Shown here in pieces: positions 23,170 to 32,712 of a stretch of 64,000 nucleotides of DNA (positions within the stretch are counted from its first letter, which is position 1; the number at the start of each line of letters is the position of its first letter). The notes under the pieces were generated by a model, which saw only the letters and a list, made by a program, of their open reading frames with translations, made no database searches and had not been told where the DNA came from. The stretch spans positions 3,410,001 through 3,474,000 of the forward strand of contig NZ_CP163512.1 in NCBI RefSeq assembly GCF_041075285.1. Direction: 5' to 3'. The DNA comes from Providencia rettgeri. GTDB taxonomy: Bacteria > Pseudomonadota > Gammaproteobacteria > Enterobacterales > Enterobacteriaceae. Both the position numbers and the translations under genes were made by a program.

Positions 23170-23197
23170 AGGCGGTACTTCGGTACCGCCTTTTTTG
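23170..23197 (+). terminator. glpK terminator hairpin 2 with U tract
   Basis: This is the same 22-base hairpin as at 23007-23028, now followed by T6, so it is a full intrinsic terminator. Confidence 0.85.
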
Positions 23198-23325
23198 TTT
23201 TGTAATAATCAATTAGCTAATAAATAAAACATTAGTCATTAGACAAATAATAAATTAGAAAGGTTAAATGAGCTTGTTTACACTAATTCCGGAATAATTT
23301 ATTCAATAAAATGAGGAAAGTGGTT

Positions 23326-26300
23326 ATGGAAAACCCAAAAAAACAAGGCATGATCGCCATTGCTCAATACCCAAATAATCGATTTGGACTTTCAGTTCAT
23401 ACCCGGGAGAGAAGATCAAAAGCAACAACTTCTTTTACCTATGAAAAAACCGTTCCAATGAGTGATATTTACTCTGATTCATCCACCATTGAGCCTAAAA
23501 AACAACAAACCGAATGGGTGTATGAAGGCACGCTTCGACCTCTTGAAAAAGGCACAGTAACTTTTTTAGTAGATAACCATAACAGCCCGTTGTCTGTTGA
23601 AATACAAGGCAAAAAAATCCATCTCCACCCTGAAAACAGTTTTGAAACGATCACGCTCACTGATTTACAACACAACCAGCCTATCCCAATTAAATTTACT
23701 GCACTAACAGAAGGTTACGTTCCTAAGTTTCGTTTTCTTTGGCGCATAAATGGCCTCATCACTCCTGTCCCCGACTATACGGTTACCTCGCCTGCGATAT
23801 CAAACAACCGCACTGCCCCGTCTAAGCCTGTAGTTGCAGCGACAGTGAATATATTAACGACAAAAAACCACCAGAAAAAACTGCGCATAGGGATATATAA
23901 AAATAAAGGCCGGATCGCGGTCATTAACAGCCATTCACCAATTTTAGCCGCCCTAAAAAATAACCCTAAAAATTCAAATAATGGTTTGCGTGCATATCAC
24001 CTATTTAGCTGGATGATAGACAAGCCACGGTTAGCTGGAGAAAATAAACAAAGCTTCATCTTAAGCACATTACCCTCCACGCAATTTTCGGGTTTTGACT
24101 TTCACCCAAATCAAAATTTATTCGTGGATAGCTTTAATTCTCCCCATGAATGGACAAAGGGTGAACCTAGAGCACAAGCTCAATTATCGGATTTGTTATT
24201 ACCGAGTGGGCAATGGCATCGCCATTACGATACTGTCGTGATATCAGAAAGTGCAAATGATAAGCAGGTGGAACTCATTCAGCACTGGCTTGAACTAACG
24301 GGAGGCAGCCTATTAATTATTCGGGATAAGCATAAAACCATGTCCCCATCTGTACGAAAATTAATCACCGCTATTGAACCTATTGATAATATCGACAGTG
24401 CAGAACCAACGCTGACAAACACCGCTTTTCAGCAAGTCATCTCCTTGCCCCCCTCGTCCCTCAGTGCTCACAGACTTAGCCCTGAGTTACTCGAAAACGT
24501 ACAATACTTTTCTCTCAATATCAAAGACGCTAATAACAAACCTATCGTGACTTTTCATGATATCAAGGTTAACCCGTCCCATTCATGGCAGGCACTAGCG
24601 CAAGAAATAGAAACAAAAGTGAACCACGATTTAACGTCTCGTTCCCTGCCTCCCATTACGGTACGGTATAAAAACAACACACTTAACCTTCGTGGAAAAG
24701 GCATGATTTTTGCTCAATTCCAATTAAAAAAAATAAATGATATTCCCTATTTTCAAGTCAATAAAAAGATGTCTACCTTTGTTGAGAATGAAAAAACCAT
24801 TCACCAAATGACATTTAAGCTAAATGGCTTTAACCATTGGACCCACTTGTCGTTCAGATTTGTTGGTGACAATAGAGATATCACGCAATATCGTGCACCT
24901 TTTAAAGCATTTGATACTCAATTTAGCAGCGCAGAAAATTTTGCTAACTATTTAGAAAATTATTTACGTCATCAATTAAATGACAATTCCATTCGTGTTG
25001 TGCTCAAGCAAATTGATAATCAATATGTCGATAGAAAAGAACAACATCTACAAATTATTGTCCCTAAAGGTCGCAGATTTGAGCAGTTTAACTTCGGGTA
25101 TCAACAGCAAATTTTCCCAATACTCGTTGCTGAAAATCCAGAGGCTGAAGCTAACAAATTAGTGGTAGGTGCGATCCAAGGTAAACTACCGGATAATAAC
25201 AACATTCAGCAATATCAAATCTTAGAGCAGCCCAAATTTGGCAAAGTGACATTAAACCCGATAACAAAAGAGTGGCTCTATTACGCTAACGAACAGTCCG
25301 CCGAAACCAATGACGACCAATTTGATCTTGTCGCTATCATGGGTGATGGAAGCCTTTCTGCACCGATGTCTATTCAGCTACAATCCAATACGCCACCGAA
25401 TTTAAGCCTTCCTGGGAAGCGAATATTTACCATCCCAGATCCTATCTATCAACAACCTAAGCCACGTTATCACCCTGTGCCACAGAATATGCATATACAT
25501 TCTATCCAAGTTGCTCAAACGCACTTGCAATCACCAAATGCAGACTCTGTAAGCTTAACGGCCAATCGGTGGGTTCTAATTAAATTAGACATCACTAGCC
25601 CATCCTCTGCGAAAGCCCCGGATTTTGTCGCCATCATTAGTGATAACGATGGAAAAGAACTTGGACGGGTTAGACTTATTGGGCCTGATACCCTGCCTAT
25701 CGCATTAACACCCCAGCCTGATGCAACCAATATATTTGCACACAAAGCGCATGCCACAAGTTTTACCGCACCATTAAAAGGGGAATGGATAAAGCCCAAT
25801 ATCAAAATACGTATTCTAGCGAATAATACCCCAATTATTTCAAATGATACTGATATTCATGGTGTTATTTCTCCCAATATCACCCTTGATAGCCATATTG
25901 TGACCTACGTTGATAACAGCAGTGTTTATCGACAGGGGCATGGGGTATATACATACTCACCACTAAGTTGGGGGCTAGAAGCTGCGGCAAAGCTGCCGAT
26001 TAAACAATTAACACTCTATAGCTACCCTAGCAGCTCACGTAACCCCAGTTTGGTGCCCTATATTGATCGTAATATTCATTATTCGGTGTTAGTTAACCCG
26101 AAATATGATGACTTGAAGAAAATCCCCTACCATATTGATTCTCAGATATATTGGGCCACTTTAAATAGCCAACAACACAAGGAAAAACATAATGTTAACT
26201 CTGATTACTATTACACAGCGACTGAACAATTTATCCCATTAAAACCCCATGGGCAGGTATTGGGATTGGCATCACCACATTATGGCGGAGGGGTTAATAA

Positions 26301-27912
26301 CCCAATAACTTTATGGCATGAAATCTTTGGTCATGGTCTTGGCTTACCCCATACAACGGACAAAAACCATGGTAACAACATCGCTTATGACCAATACAGG
26401 CAACATTACATTACTTATAAATATAAAAATGCATCAGGTGATTATGTGGATATGTACCCTACCATGTACCCATATCATTCATATTTTACCAGTGAACAAT
26501 ATGATGCCTTTTTACCTCATACTGGTGAATACAATAAAAAAATCCATCGTAATCTAAAAACAAAAATGCGCTGGCAACCAAATGAAATACAAGGTGAAGA
26601 TAAAGAAGATGGTGGGTTTGCGGGGGAAGGTTTCTACCAACATTGGGATGATGACACACAAACATGGGTCACCCTAACGCAATATAATTGGTCAAAATAC
26701 AATTATCACCAAGTGGACATTGATCAACTCCCTCATCAACGTGATGTCCCCGTTTATTGGCTACGGGGACTCTCTTTAAAGCTAGCGGATGGCTCACCAC
26801 ACCCCTACAACTATATCAATGTGGATCGCACTATCGGCCATTTACCTGCCGATTATCATAATCTCGAAACAGGAGAAGGTCGTCCTTTCACTCGATATAA
26901 CAGTTATGGATTAAAAGTCACTTATGCAACTCAAGGCGGATTATTAACAGAACGCTTGCAAATCCAAGCTGGGCAAGATTTTATAAGTTTAAACATTGCC
27001 GATAAAGGTGAATTAGTCAAATTTTCAATCCACGAATTAAGCTCACAAAAAACGCTCGGATCCACTGTATACCAATATAAAAACCCCAGTTCATTAATCA
27101 ATAGAGTCTTTTCTCTTCATCATGAAGAAACATTACCTGAAAAATTATATCTCGATAATTATTGGTCGGGCAGCCCAGTGTTTTGGGCCACCACAGATAA
27201 AGAACTACTCGATTTTTCTACTGGTGTTGTGAATATGGATAAAATTACCCCACAAAGCGCCCTTTTCGCGAGTTGGATTGAAAATGGGCGGCGTCGGCAA
27301 CACACTATTTCGCTTGCAAAGCCATTTGGTAAACAGCATAAAGAGGATACCAATACCCAATTTTTCCCACTCAATCATCTGAATATGCAAGGTGATCCAC
27401 ACAATACCCCTTCAACACATATTAACGTGCTGTCGTCGCAGTCGTTTTTACCCGATGTACACGTTAACCAACAAATTAATATTTTAAGGTTAGGTTTACC
27501 TGAAGATAATTACCATTATTGGGTCGTTTTGATGATTTATGATGAGCAAGGAAACATCCAAGAGTACACACCACTGGAGTCTTGGCATATATCTGGCAAT
27601 CAAAAAACATTGACGGTCAAAGGAACGATAGACAGTACACCGGGGTTGGAACTCGCTGGTATAAAAATATATATCGATAAGCACTTACAGGATGCTGTTC
27701 CCGCAAGCTCTATTTGGCTTCATCAAAATAAATCAGGACAATTAGCAGAAAACAGAGAATTTTTAAACTATGACCGCCCAGTGATCTTTAATTCAATCGC
27801 CGATCAACCTGAACAATTTGTTTCCATACCAGAAACACAAAGGGATTTAGCGTTATCAGCACATCAGCAATTAATACCATCCACAACATTGGTTGCACCG
27901 CTGATCGCATAA
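23326..27912 (+). CDS. Large M66-like (StcE/TagA-type) metalloprotease, variant zinc motif
   Basis: A 1528-residue protein. I see a PA14-like beta domain at about 63-145 (WVYEGTLRPLEKGTVTFLV...), a cadherin-like repeat at about 616-690 (PKFGKVTLNPITKEWLYYAN), and from about 722 an M66-like part (VAQTHLQSPNADS...). The motif HEIFGHGLGLPH is at 998-1009, followed by a region resembling StcE (YQHWDDDTQTWV). M66 enzymes normally have HExxHxxGxxH; here one extra residue separates HE from GHGLGLPH, giving HExxGH. No signal peptide or lipobox is visible at the N-terminus (MENPKKQGMIAIAQ), although relatives are secreted and cut mucin-type glycoproteins. The ATG at 23326 follows GAGGAAAG. Function is inferred only by resemblance. 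Confidence 0.7.
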   Translation: MENPKKQGMIAIAQYPNNRFGLSVHTRERRSKATTSFTYEKTVPMSDIYSDSSTIEPKKQQTEWVYEGTLRPLEKGTVTFLVDNHNSPLSVEIQGKKIHLHPENSFETITLTDLQHNQPIPIKFTALTEGYVPKFRFLWRINGLITPVPDYTVTSPAISNNRTAPSKPVVAATVNILTTKNHQKKLRIGIYKNKGRIAVINSHSPILAALKNNPKNSNNGLRAYHLFSWMIDKPRLAGENKQSFILSTLPSTQFSGFDFHPNQNLFVDSFNSPHEWTKGEPRAQAQLSDLLLPSGQWHRHYDTVVISESANDKQVELIQHWLELTGGSLLIIRDKHKTMSPSVRKLITAIEPIDNIDSAEPTLTNTAFQQVISLPPSSLSAHRLSPELLENVQYFSLNIKDANNKPIVTFHDIKVNPSHSWQALAQEIETKVNHDLTSRSLPPITVRYKNNTLNLRGKGMIFAQFQLKKINDIPYFQVNKKMSTFVENEKTIHQMTFKLNGFNHWTHLSFRFVGDNRDITQYRAPFKAFDTQFSSAENFANYLENYLRHQLNDNSIRVVLKQIDNQYVDRKEQHLQIIVPKGRRFEQFNFGYQQQIFPILVAENPEAEANKLVVGAIQGKLPDNNNIQQYQILEQPKFGKVTLNPITKEWLYYANEQSAETNDDQFDLVAIMGDGSLSAPMSIQLQSNTPPNLSLPGKRIFTIPDPIYQQPKPRYHPVPQNMHIHSIQVAQTHLQSPNADSVSLTANRWVLIKLDITSPSSAKAPDFVAIISDNDGKELGRVRLIGPDTLPIALTPQPDATNIFAHKAHATSFTAPLKGEWIKPNIKIRILANNTPIISNDTDIHGVISPNITLDSHIVTYVDNSSVYRQGHGVYTYSPLSWGLEAAAKLPIKQLTLYSYPSSSRNPSLVPYIDRNIHYSVLVNPKYDDLKKIPYHIDSQIYWATLNSQQHKEKHNVNSDYYYTATEQFIPLKPHGQVLGLASPHYGGGVNNPITLWHEIFGHGLGLPHTTDKNHGNNIAYDQYRQHYITYKYKNASGDYVDMYPTMYPYHSYFTSEQYDAFLPHTGEYNKKIHRNLKTKMRWQPNEIQGEDKEDGGFAGEGFYQHWDDDTQTWVTLTQYNWSKYNYHQVDIDQLPHQRDVPVYWLRGLSLKLADGSPHPYNYINVDRTIGHLPADYHNLETGEGRPFTRYNSYGLKVTYATQGGLLTERLQIQAGQDFISLNIADKGELVKFSIHELSSQKTLGSTVYQYKNPSSLINRVFSLHHEETLPEKLYLDNYWSGSPVFWATTDKELLDFSTGVVNMDKITPQSALFASWIENGRRRQHTISLAKPFGKQHKEDTNTQFFPLNHLNMQGDPHNTPSTHINVLSSQSFLPDVHVNQQINILRLGLPEDNYHYWVVLMIYDEQGNIQEYTPLESWHISGNQKTLTVKGTIDSTPGLELAGIKIYIDKHLQDAVPASSIWLHQNKSGQLAENREFLNYDRPVIFNSIADQPEQFVSIPETQRDLALSAHQQLIPSTTLVAPLIA

Positions 27913-27919
27913 AAATAAT

Positions 27920-27948
27920 AGGCGGTAACCGTCTACCGCCTTATTTCT
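27920..27948. terminator. Terminator between the M66-like gene and emrD
   Basis: AGGCGGTA-ACCGTC-TACCGCCT followed by TATTTC lies between convergent genes and could serve both. Confidence 0.75.
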
Positions 27949-29132
27949 TATACCATCCGTGCCGTTTGATCCATACGTCTAGCCAGTGGAAGCCAGCACA
28001 AAACCACTAAAACCGACGTTAAAAACATCAGCAAGCCTAAGCTGAACTGACCATTTTGTGGCATAAGTGATGAAATCCATGTTGCCACCCCCGATCCTAC
28101 ATTTTGTAATCCCCCCACCAAAGCGCCCGCAGCACCGGCTAAATAAGGGAATGGTTCCATCGCCCCCGTTGTGGCAAGGGGAAACAGCATACCTGCACCA
28201 AAGAAAAATACGGCAGCTGGCACTAACAATGTCCATGTATTCATGATGCCAAACCAGCTAGGCACCCACATCATTAAACCCGCTGACAAACAAATCAACA
28301 CGGATTGCCACATCAAATTATAGAAGGTTTTACCTTCCCGCCCGGCATACCAAGCTCCGAAAAAAGCCGCAGGAATTGGCAAAATAAATAAAATACTAAC
28401 AGTAATACTACTCAGCCCTAACACACCGCCCATTAGAACGCCGCTACTTGCTTCAAAAACAGCAATCCCTGCCAGCGCGCCAATTAGCATAGTGAGATAG
28501 GATAAAAATGATCCGCTAGATAATAACTCGCGATACGATGCTATCATTTTATGTTTTTCTGGTGATACTGGACGGGTCTCAGGTAACCAGCGGTACATGC
28601 TAAATAACACACTCGCCCCTAAGACAAATAGGAAAATATAACATGCGTGCCAGCCAAAGAAGTGCGCTAATATCCCACCAAACATCGGGGCTAATAATGG
28701 ACTGACTAAAACCCCCATATTTAATAAACTATTTGCATAGCGTAATGCCGTGCCTTTATATAAATCTCGAGGCATTGTTCTCGCCATCACACCTGCGACC
28801 CCGGTACCAAGACCTTGCATACCACTAGCAATCGTCAGCGTATTTAATGTTGGCGCAAAAATTGCCACAATGGTGGAAAACAAGAAAATGGTCAGTCCCG
28901 CTAAAATCACCGGTCTACGACCAATTTGGTCAGATAACGGACCATATAATAATTGTGAAAAGCCATATGAAAATAAATACGCCGCCATCACCTTTTGAAC
29001 CGCACCAGAAGGCTCATCAAAGTACACCGCGATTTCAGCGATCACAGGGACATAAATAGTTTGTGTCATTTGGCCGACAGCCGCCAATGCAATAAGCATT
29101 AATAACAGATTGAAATGTTCCAGCTTTCTCAT
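27948..29132 (-). CDS. emrD: Multidrug efflux MFS transporter EmrD
   Basis: EmrD is a 12-helix inner-membrane antiporter of the DHA1 family, exporting uncouplers and amphipathic drugs. Sequence agreement with E. coli EmrD is high throughout (VGQMTQTIYVPVIAEIA, GPLSDQIGRRPVIL, GTGVAGVMARTMPRDLY, FGAGMLFPLATTGAMEPFP). It has 394 residues, equal to E. coli, from the ATG at 29132, which has GAGAGAA before it; a longer GTG reading to 29165 is less likely. It is a single gene on the minus strand. Confidence 0.93.
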   Translation of the reverse strand: MRKLEHFNLLLMLIALAAVGQMTQTIYVPVIAEIAVYFDEPSGAVQKVMAAYLFSYGFSQLLYGPLSDQIGRRPVILAGLTIFLFSTIVAIFAPTLNTLTIASGMQGLGTGVAGVMARTMPRDLYKGTALRYANSLLNMGVLVSPLLAPMFGGILAHFFGWHACYIFLFVLGASVLFSMYRWLPETRPVSPEKHKMIASYRELLSSGSFLSYLTMLIGALAGIAVFEASSGVLMGGVLGLSSITVSILFILPIPAAFFGAWYAGREGKTFYNLMWQSVLICLSAGLMMWVPSWFGIMNTWTLLVPAAVFFFGAGMLFPLATTGAMEPFPYLAGAAGALVGGLQNVGSGVATWISSLMPQNGQFSLGLLMFLTSVLVVLCWLPLARRMDQTARMV

Positions 29133-29570
29133 TTTTCTCTCAGACACAGCAAAAATTCCAGACACACAGCAACCCAGTATTATTAAAACTTAATAATACA
29201 AACCGAATATTGGAATTGAATGACAAATATTTAATGTTGTTTTACGTATTAACAACTGCCCAGATAAACAGCAAATAACACGTTTTGCTCTAATGTGACT
29301 AAGATAACAAAATTTAGACTTTTTTCTAAGTAGCTCGACATTTTAGTTTACACACCAATGGCAGCCATATTCGCCACACCTGTCAACTTAACTGTACATT
29401 AAAATCAAAAAATACCCATTATTAAGAATAATTCACTGGAACACATAATCGATAAGCGTAAATAGTGAACTGCTTTAGTATTAAAACCTACTGAACAATG
29501 CCCTGACTAATTACGGCAAAATATCGCCTTACTTAGCAGCGCGGATTTTGAAATAACAAGAGGTGGATTT
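29133..29570. other. emrD/fpr divergent intergenic region
   Basis: AT-rich, with promoters for both genes expected. fpr is SoxS-activated in E. coli, but I could not identify a soxbox with confidence. No gene or repeat was seen. Confidence 0.4.
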
Positions 29571-30317
29571 ATGGCAAATTGGGTCACTGGAAAGGTGGTT
29601 GAAGCCAAATTTTGGACGGATACATTATTTAGCCTTGTCATCGACGCCCCCATTAAACCTTTTACCGCAGGACAGTACGCAAAACTTGCCCTAGAAATCG
29701 AGGGAGAACGCATTCAACGGGCCTATTCTTATGTGAATGCCCCCAGCGATAATCGACTTGAGTTTTATTTTGTGATTGTTCCCGAAGGAAAGCTCAGTCC
29801 GAAGCTCGCACAATTAAAACCTAACGATACACTGCAAATTACAGATGAAGCCGCAGGTTTCTTTGTGTTAGATGAAATTCCAGAATGCAAAAATTTATGG
29901 ATGCTCTCGACAGGAACTGCCATCGGCCCATTTTTATCTATTTTGCAAGAGGGAAAAGATCTCGAGCGGTTCGATAACATCGTGTTATTGCATGCAGTAC
30001 GCTATGAAAAAGATTTGAGTTACCTGCCATTGATGCAAAAACTCGAACAACAGTATCAAGGAAAATTAAAAATTGTCACGGTTGTTAGCCGTGAGCACAC
30101 GCCAAATGCGTTGCATGGCCGAGTACCTGCATTAATTGAAAACCATCAACTCGAAAATGCCGTTGGTCTCTCTCTTTCCCCTGAAACATGCCATGTTATG
30201 CTGTGTGGTAACCCTGAAATGGTGAGAGATACCCGTGATATGCTCAAACATAGCCATGGAATGATTAAACATTTACGCCGCAAGCCAGGTCATATTTCTA
30301 GCGAGCAATATTGGTAA
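29571..30317 (+). CDS. fpr: Ferredoxin/flavodoxin-NADP+ reductase
   Basis: Fpr passes electrons from NADPH to flavodoxin and ferredoxin, supporting radical-SAM enzymes and oxidative-stress repair. The 248 residues equal E. coli. FAD binding is marked by RAYSYVNAP, NADPH binding by STGTAIGPFLSIL and CGNPEMVRDT, and the protein ends in YW, the terminal Trp stacking on the flavin. AGAGGTGG is the ribosome site. It converges with yiiR on a shared hairpin. Confidence 0.97.
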   Translation: MANWVTGKVVEAKFWTDTLFSLVIDAPIKPFTAGQYAKLALEIEGERIQRAYSYVNAPSDNRLEFYFVIVPEGKLSPKLAQLKPNDTLQITDEAAGFFVLDEIPECKNLWMLSTGTAIGPFLSILQEGKDLERFDNIVLLHAVRYEKDLSYLPLMQKLEQQYQGKLKIVTVVSREHTPNALHGRVPALIENHQLENAVGLSLSPETCHVMLCGNPEMVRDTRDMLKHSHGMIKHLRRKPGHISSEQYW

Positions 30318-30330
30318 ACTCGCACACATA

Positions 30331-30354
30331 CTACCCTGAGCAATTTCAGGGTAG
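30331..30354. terminator. Shared hairpin between fpr and yiiR
   Basis: CTACCCTGA and TCAGGGTAG form a nine-base-pair stem with a small loop between two convergent genes, with AT-rich but not pure U flanks. Confidence 0.6.
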
Positions 30355-30361
30355 GAATATA

Positions 30362-30781
30362 TTATAAATAATTCACCGTTTCGGTTTTTTCGCCGTATTT
30401 ATTGGCGCTATCCATTCCCACAAAGACGCCGCAATCTAATAGCATAATCATCGAAATAAATAAGGGTAAAAATCGGCCAATCCCCCACTGCCAAATGGGC
30501 GCAAATTGACTAACATCCATAGAATAAAGCGCGAAAGCCAACACGATCAATGCAAACCATCCACCTGATTTCCCCCTATCGTGTAAACGTTTTGAGAAAA
30601 TAGCCGCTAAGGGATAAAGCAGGAGGACAAAAAGAAACAGAGTCACCATTTCAGGCAATAAAAATGTATTCTGTAACAGGACAATCACGGTCACTAAAAT
30701 AAAACTGGCGGCAATACCCGCCCAAAATGGTCGTCGACCCATTCGACCTTTGAAGGAAAAAGCCCATTGTTGTAATGTCAT
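30362..30781 (-). CDS. yiiR: DUF805-type inner-membrane protein YiiR
   Basis: A 139-residue protein with an N-terminal W-SFKGRMGRRPFWAG motif typical of the DUF805 family and about four membrane helices. Position next to yiiQ and tpiA agrees with E. coli yiiR. Its biochemical role is unknown. Its start lies only 21 bases from the yiiQ start on the other strand, so the two promoters must overlap the opposing genes. Confidence 0.8.
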   Translation of the reverse strand: MTLQQWAFSFKGRMGRRPFWAGIAASFILVTVIVLLQNTFLLPEMVTLFLFVLLLYPLAAIFSKRLHDRGKSGGWFALIVLAFALYSMDVSQFAPIWQWGIGRFLPLFISMIMLLDCGVFVGMDSANKYGEKTETVNYL

Positions 30782-30802
30782 TACCTATAATCCTGATACA
30801 AT

Positions 30803-31447
30803 GTGAAAAACCAAAGAATGAGTGGCAAAAAAATGACTCAAACCTTAATTCGTTCGATATCCGCCATCATAACCATTTTTGTACTCAGTGCGCCACCTTT
30901 GGCGCTCGCACAAAAAGTGCCAACACTCCCTGACACGGATTTTGAAGTGGCTTATTTAGCCCCTGATGCGGCATCTTTTGATCTCACCATTCCTGAATTA
31001 CGCAATCAATTTAATCAAAGCTATAAAGATTTATATCTTCATGAATATAAAGTAATTGCAAGCCAAGATATTGCGGCACCCTATATTCGCGCAGCCTCGC
31101 GCATTAACCAACATATCTATTCTTCTGCTGTGTTAGAGCGTGGTAGTGAAAAAATCAAAAGCTTACAAATCACCTTACTCCCCACAGATAACGCACAAGA
31201 AGCCCAAGAAAATCGCCAATTAATGGAACGCTATACAATTGCGATTATCCATCAATTCGCCCCTGAGGTATCTTTAGATAAAGCCCCTGAACTCACCACG
31301 GCTTTAAATAAATTTATGGCCAACCAAAACCCAACCCATGCGGAAGAAGCACGGTTAGGTGGCCTACGATATATTTTAGTAAAAAGTGACAATAATGTGC
31401 TTACTTTTGCTGTTGAACCGATTAAGCTAGAGCAACAAACACCCTAA
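30803..31447 (+). CDS. yiiQ: DUF1454 family protein YiiQ, probably periplasmic
   Basis: The protein has a signal peptide (hydrophobic stretch ending ALA|Q, about residues 18-36) and a soluble domain with the family pattern AASRINQHIYSSAVLERG and FAVEPIKL seen in E. coli YiiQ. No function is known. The reading begins at GTG 30803; ATGs at 30818 or 30833 are possible and none has a strong ribosome site. It lies upstream of tpiA in the conserved order. Confidence 0.8.
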   Translation: MKNQRMSGKKMTQTLIRSISAIITIFVLSAPPLALAQKVPTLPDTDFEVAYLAPDAASFDLTIPELRNQFNQSYKDLYLHEYKVIASQDIAAPYIRAASRINQHIYSSAVLERGSEKIKSLQITLLPTDNAQEAQENRQLMERYTIAIIHQFAPEVSLDKAPELTTALNKFMANQNPTHAEEARLGGLRYILVKSDNNVLTFAVEPIKLEQQTP

Positions 31448-31626
31448 ACAGACTGTGATCACGCTCTAACAACAAGCATGATGAAAAGCAAAGCTATTAT
31501 GCCCTAATGTTCTTATAATACGTTAAGGTGAATGGCGGCAAAACTGTCACGTTGCGTCAGCAGCATTAATGCGCAATGAATAACTTATTGATTAATCATT
31601 CAAACTCTCTGGTTGGAGGAAATAAC

Positions 31627-32397
31627 ATGCGACATCCATTGGTAATGGGTAACTGGAAATTAAACGGCAGCACCCATATGGTCAATGACCTGATCGCTGG
31701 CCTGCGTAACGAACTGAGCAGCGTTGATGGCTGTGATGTAGCGATCGCACCACCAGCAATCTACCTAACTCAAGCAAAACATGCACTGGCAGGTAGCCGC
31801 ATTGCATTAGGTGCACAAAACGTTGACGTAAACCTGTCTGGTGCATTCACTGGTGAAACATCTGCTGAAATGCTAAAAGATGTTGGTGCAAAATACATCA
31901 TCATTGGTCACTCTGAGCGTCGTACTTACCACAAAGAAAGCGATGAGTTTGTTGCTCAAAAATTTGCAGTATTAAAAGAACAAGGCTTAATTCCCGTTCT
32001 GTGCATTGGTGAAACTGAAGCGGAAAATGAAGCAGGTAAAACGGAAGAAGTTTGTGCTCGCCAAATCGATGCCGTGTTAAACACGTTAGGTGCGCAAGCA
32101 TTCCAAGGTGCGGTCATCGCATACGAGCCGATTTGGGCTATCGGTACAGGTAAATCTGCAACCCCTGCACAAGCACAAGCTATCCATAAATTTATTCGCG
32201 CTCATATTGCGAAAAAAGATGCGGCGATTGCTGAACAAGTTATTATCCAATACGGCGGTTCAGTAAACGCAAGCAATGCGGCTGAACTGTTTACCCAGCC
32301 AGATATCGATGGCGCATTAGTGGGTGGCGCATCGTTAAAAGCGGATGCATTCGCTGTCATTGTTAAAGCCGCTGCACAAGCCAAAAAAGCAAAATAA
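31627..32397 (+). CDS. tpiA: Triosephosphate isomerase
   Basis: TpiA interconverts dihydroxyacetone phosphate and glyceraldehyde 3-phosphate in glycolysis. The TIM barrel has Lys11 (MGNWKLNG), His95 (IIIGHSERR) and the catalytic glutamate in [11 protein letters not shown], with the phosphate loop YGGSVNASN. Its 256 residues are one more than in E. coli. The ATG at 31627 follows a strong GGAGG; the upstream in-frame extension to 31576 is not part of the gene. The glpK product pathway feeds into this step. Confidence 0.98.
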   Translation: MRHPLVMGNWKLNGSTHMVNDLIAGLRNELSSVDGCDVAIAPPAIYLTQAKHALAGSRIALGAQNVDVNLSGAFTGETSAEMLKDVGAKYIIIGHSERRTYHKESDEFVAQKFAVLKEQGLIPVLCIGETEAENEAGKTEEVCARQIDAVLNTLGAQAFQGAVIAYEPIWAIGTGKSATPAQAQAIHKFIRAHIAKKDAAIAEQVIIQYGGSVNASNAAELFTQPDIDGALVGGASLKADAFAVIVKAAAQAKKAK

Positions 32398-32420
32398 TAT
32401 TATTTTGTAAATTAACAATT

Positions 32421-32447
32421 AACCGCCATTGATTGGCGGTTTTTTAT
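32421..32447 (+). terminator. tpiA terminator
   Basis: AACCGCCA and TGGCGGTT form a stem followed by T6. Confidence 0.9.
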
Positions 32448-32712
32448 TTAGATTAAATTTAAAAATAAATAATTAAAATAAAAATAGAAAAAATTAAATT
32501 AATAACAAATTAAAAATCAAACGATTAAATAAGAATAAAAAACACAACAAAAAATCAAAAAATAGATTTATTTTCAATGTAATACATATTGAATTACATC
32601 TTTAATTAATCCTAAACCAAACAATAATAATAGACATCCTTGCGGCTTTAATTCAGATTTATCTTGCTTAACAAATCAGTAAAGGTTAATTAAATCACTC
32701 GCAAGGATAAAA
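32448..32712. other. Very AT-rich region upstream of the porin gene
   Basis: Long A/T runs and no gene. It likely carries the promoter of the porin at 32713; low base complexity prevents naming individual sites. Confidence 0.4.
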
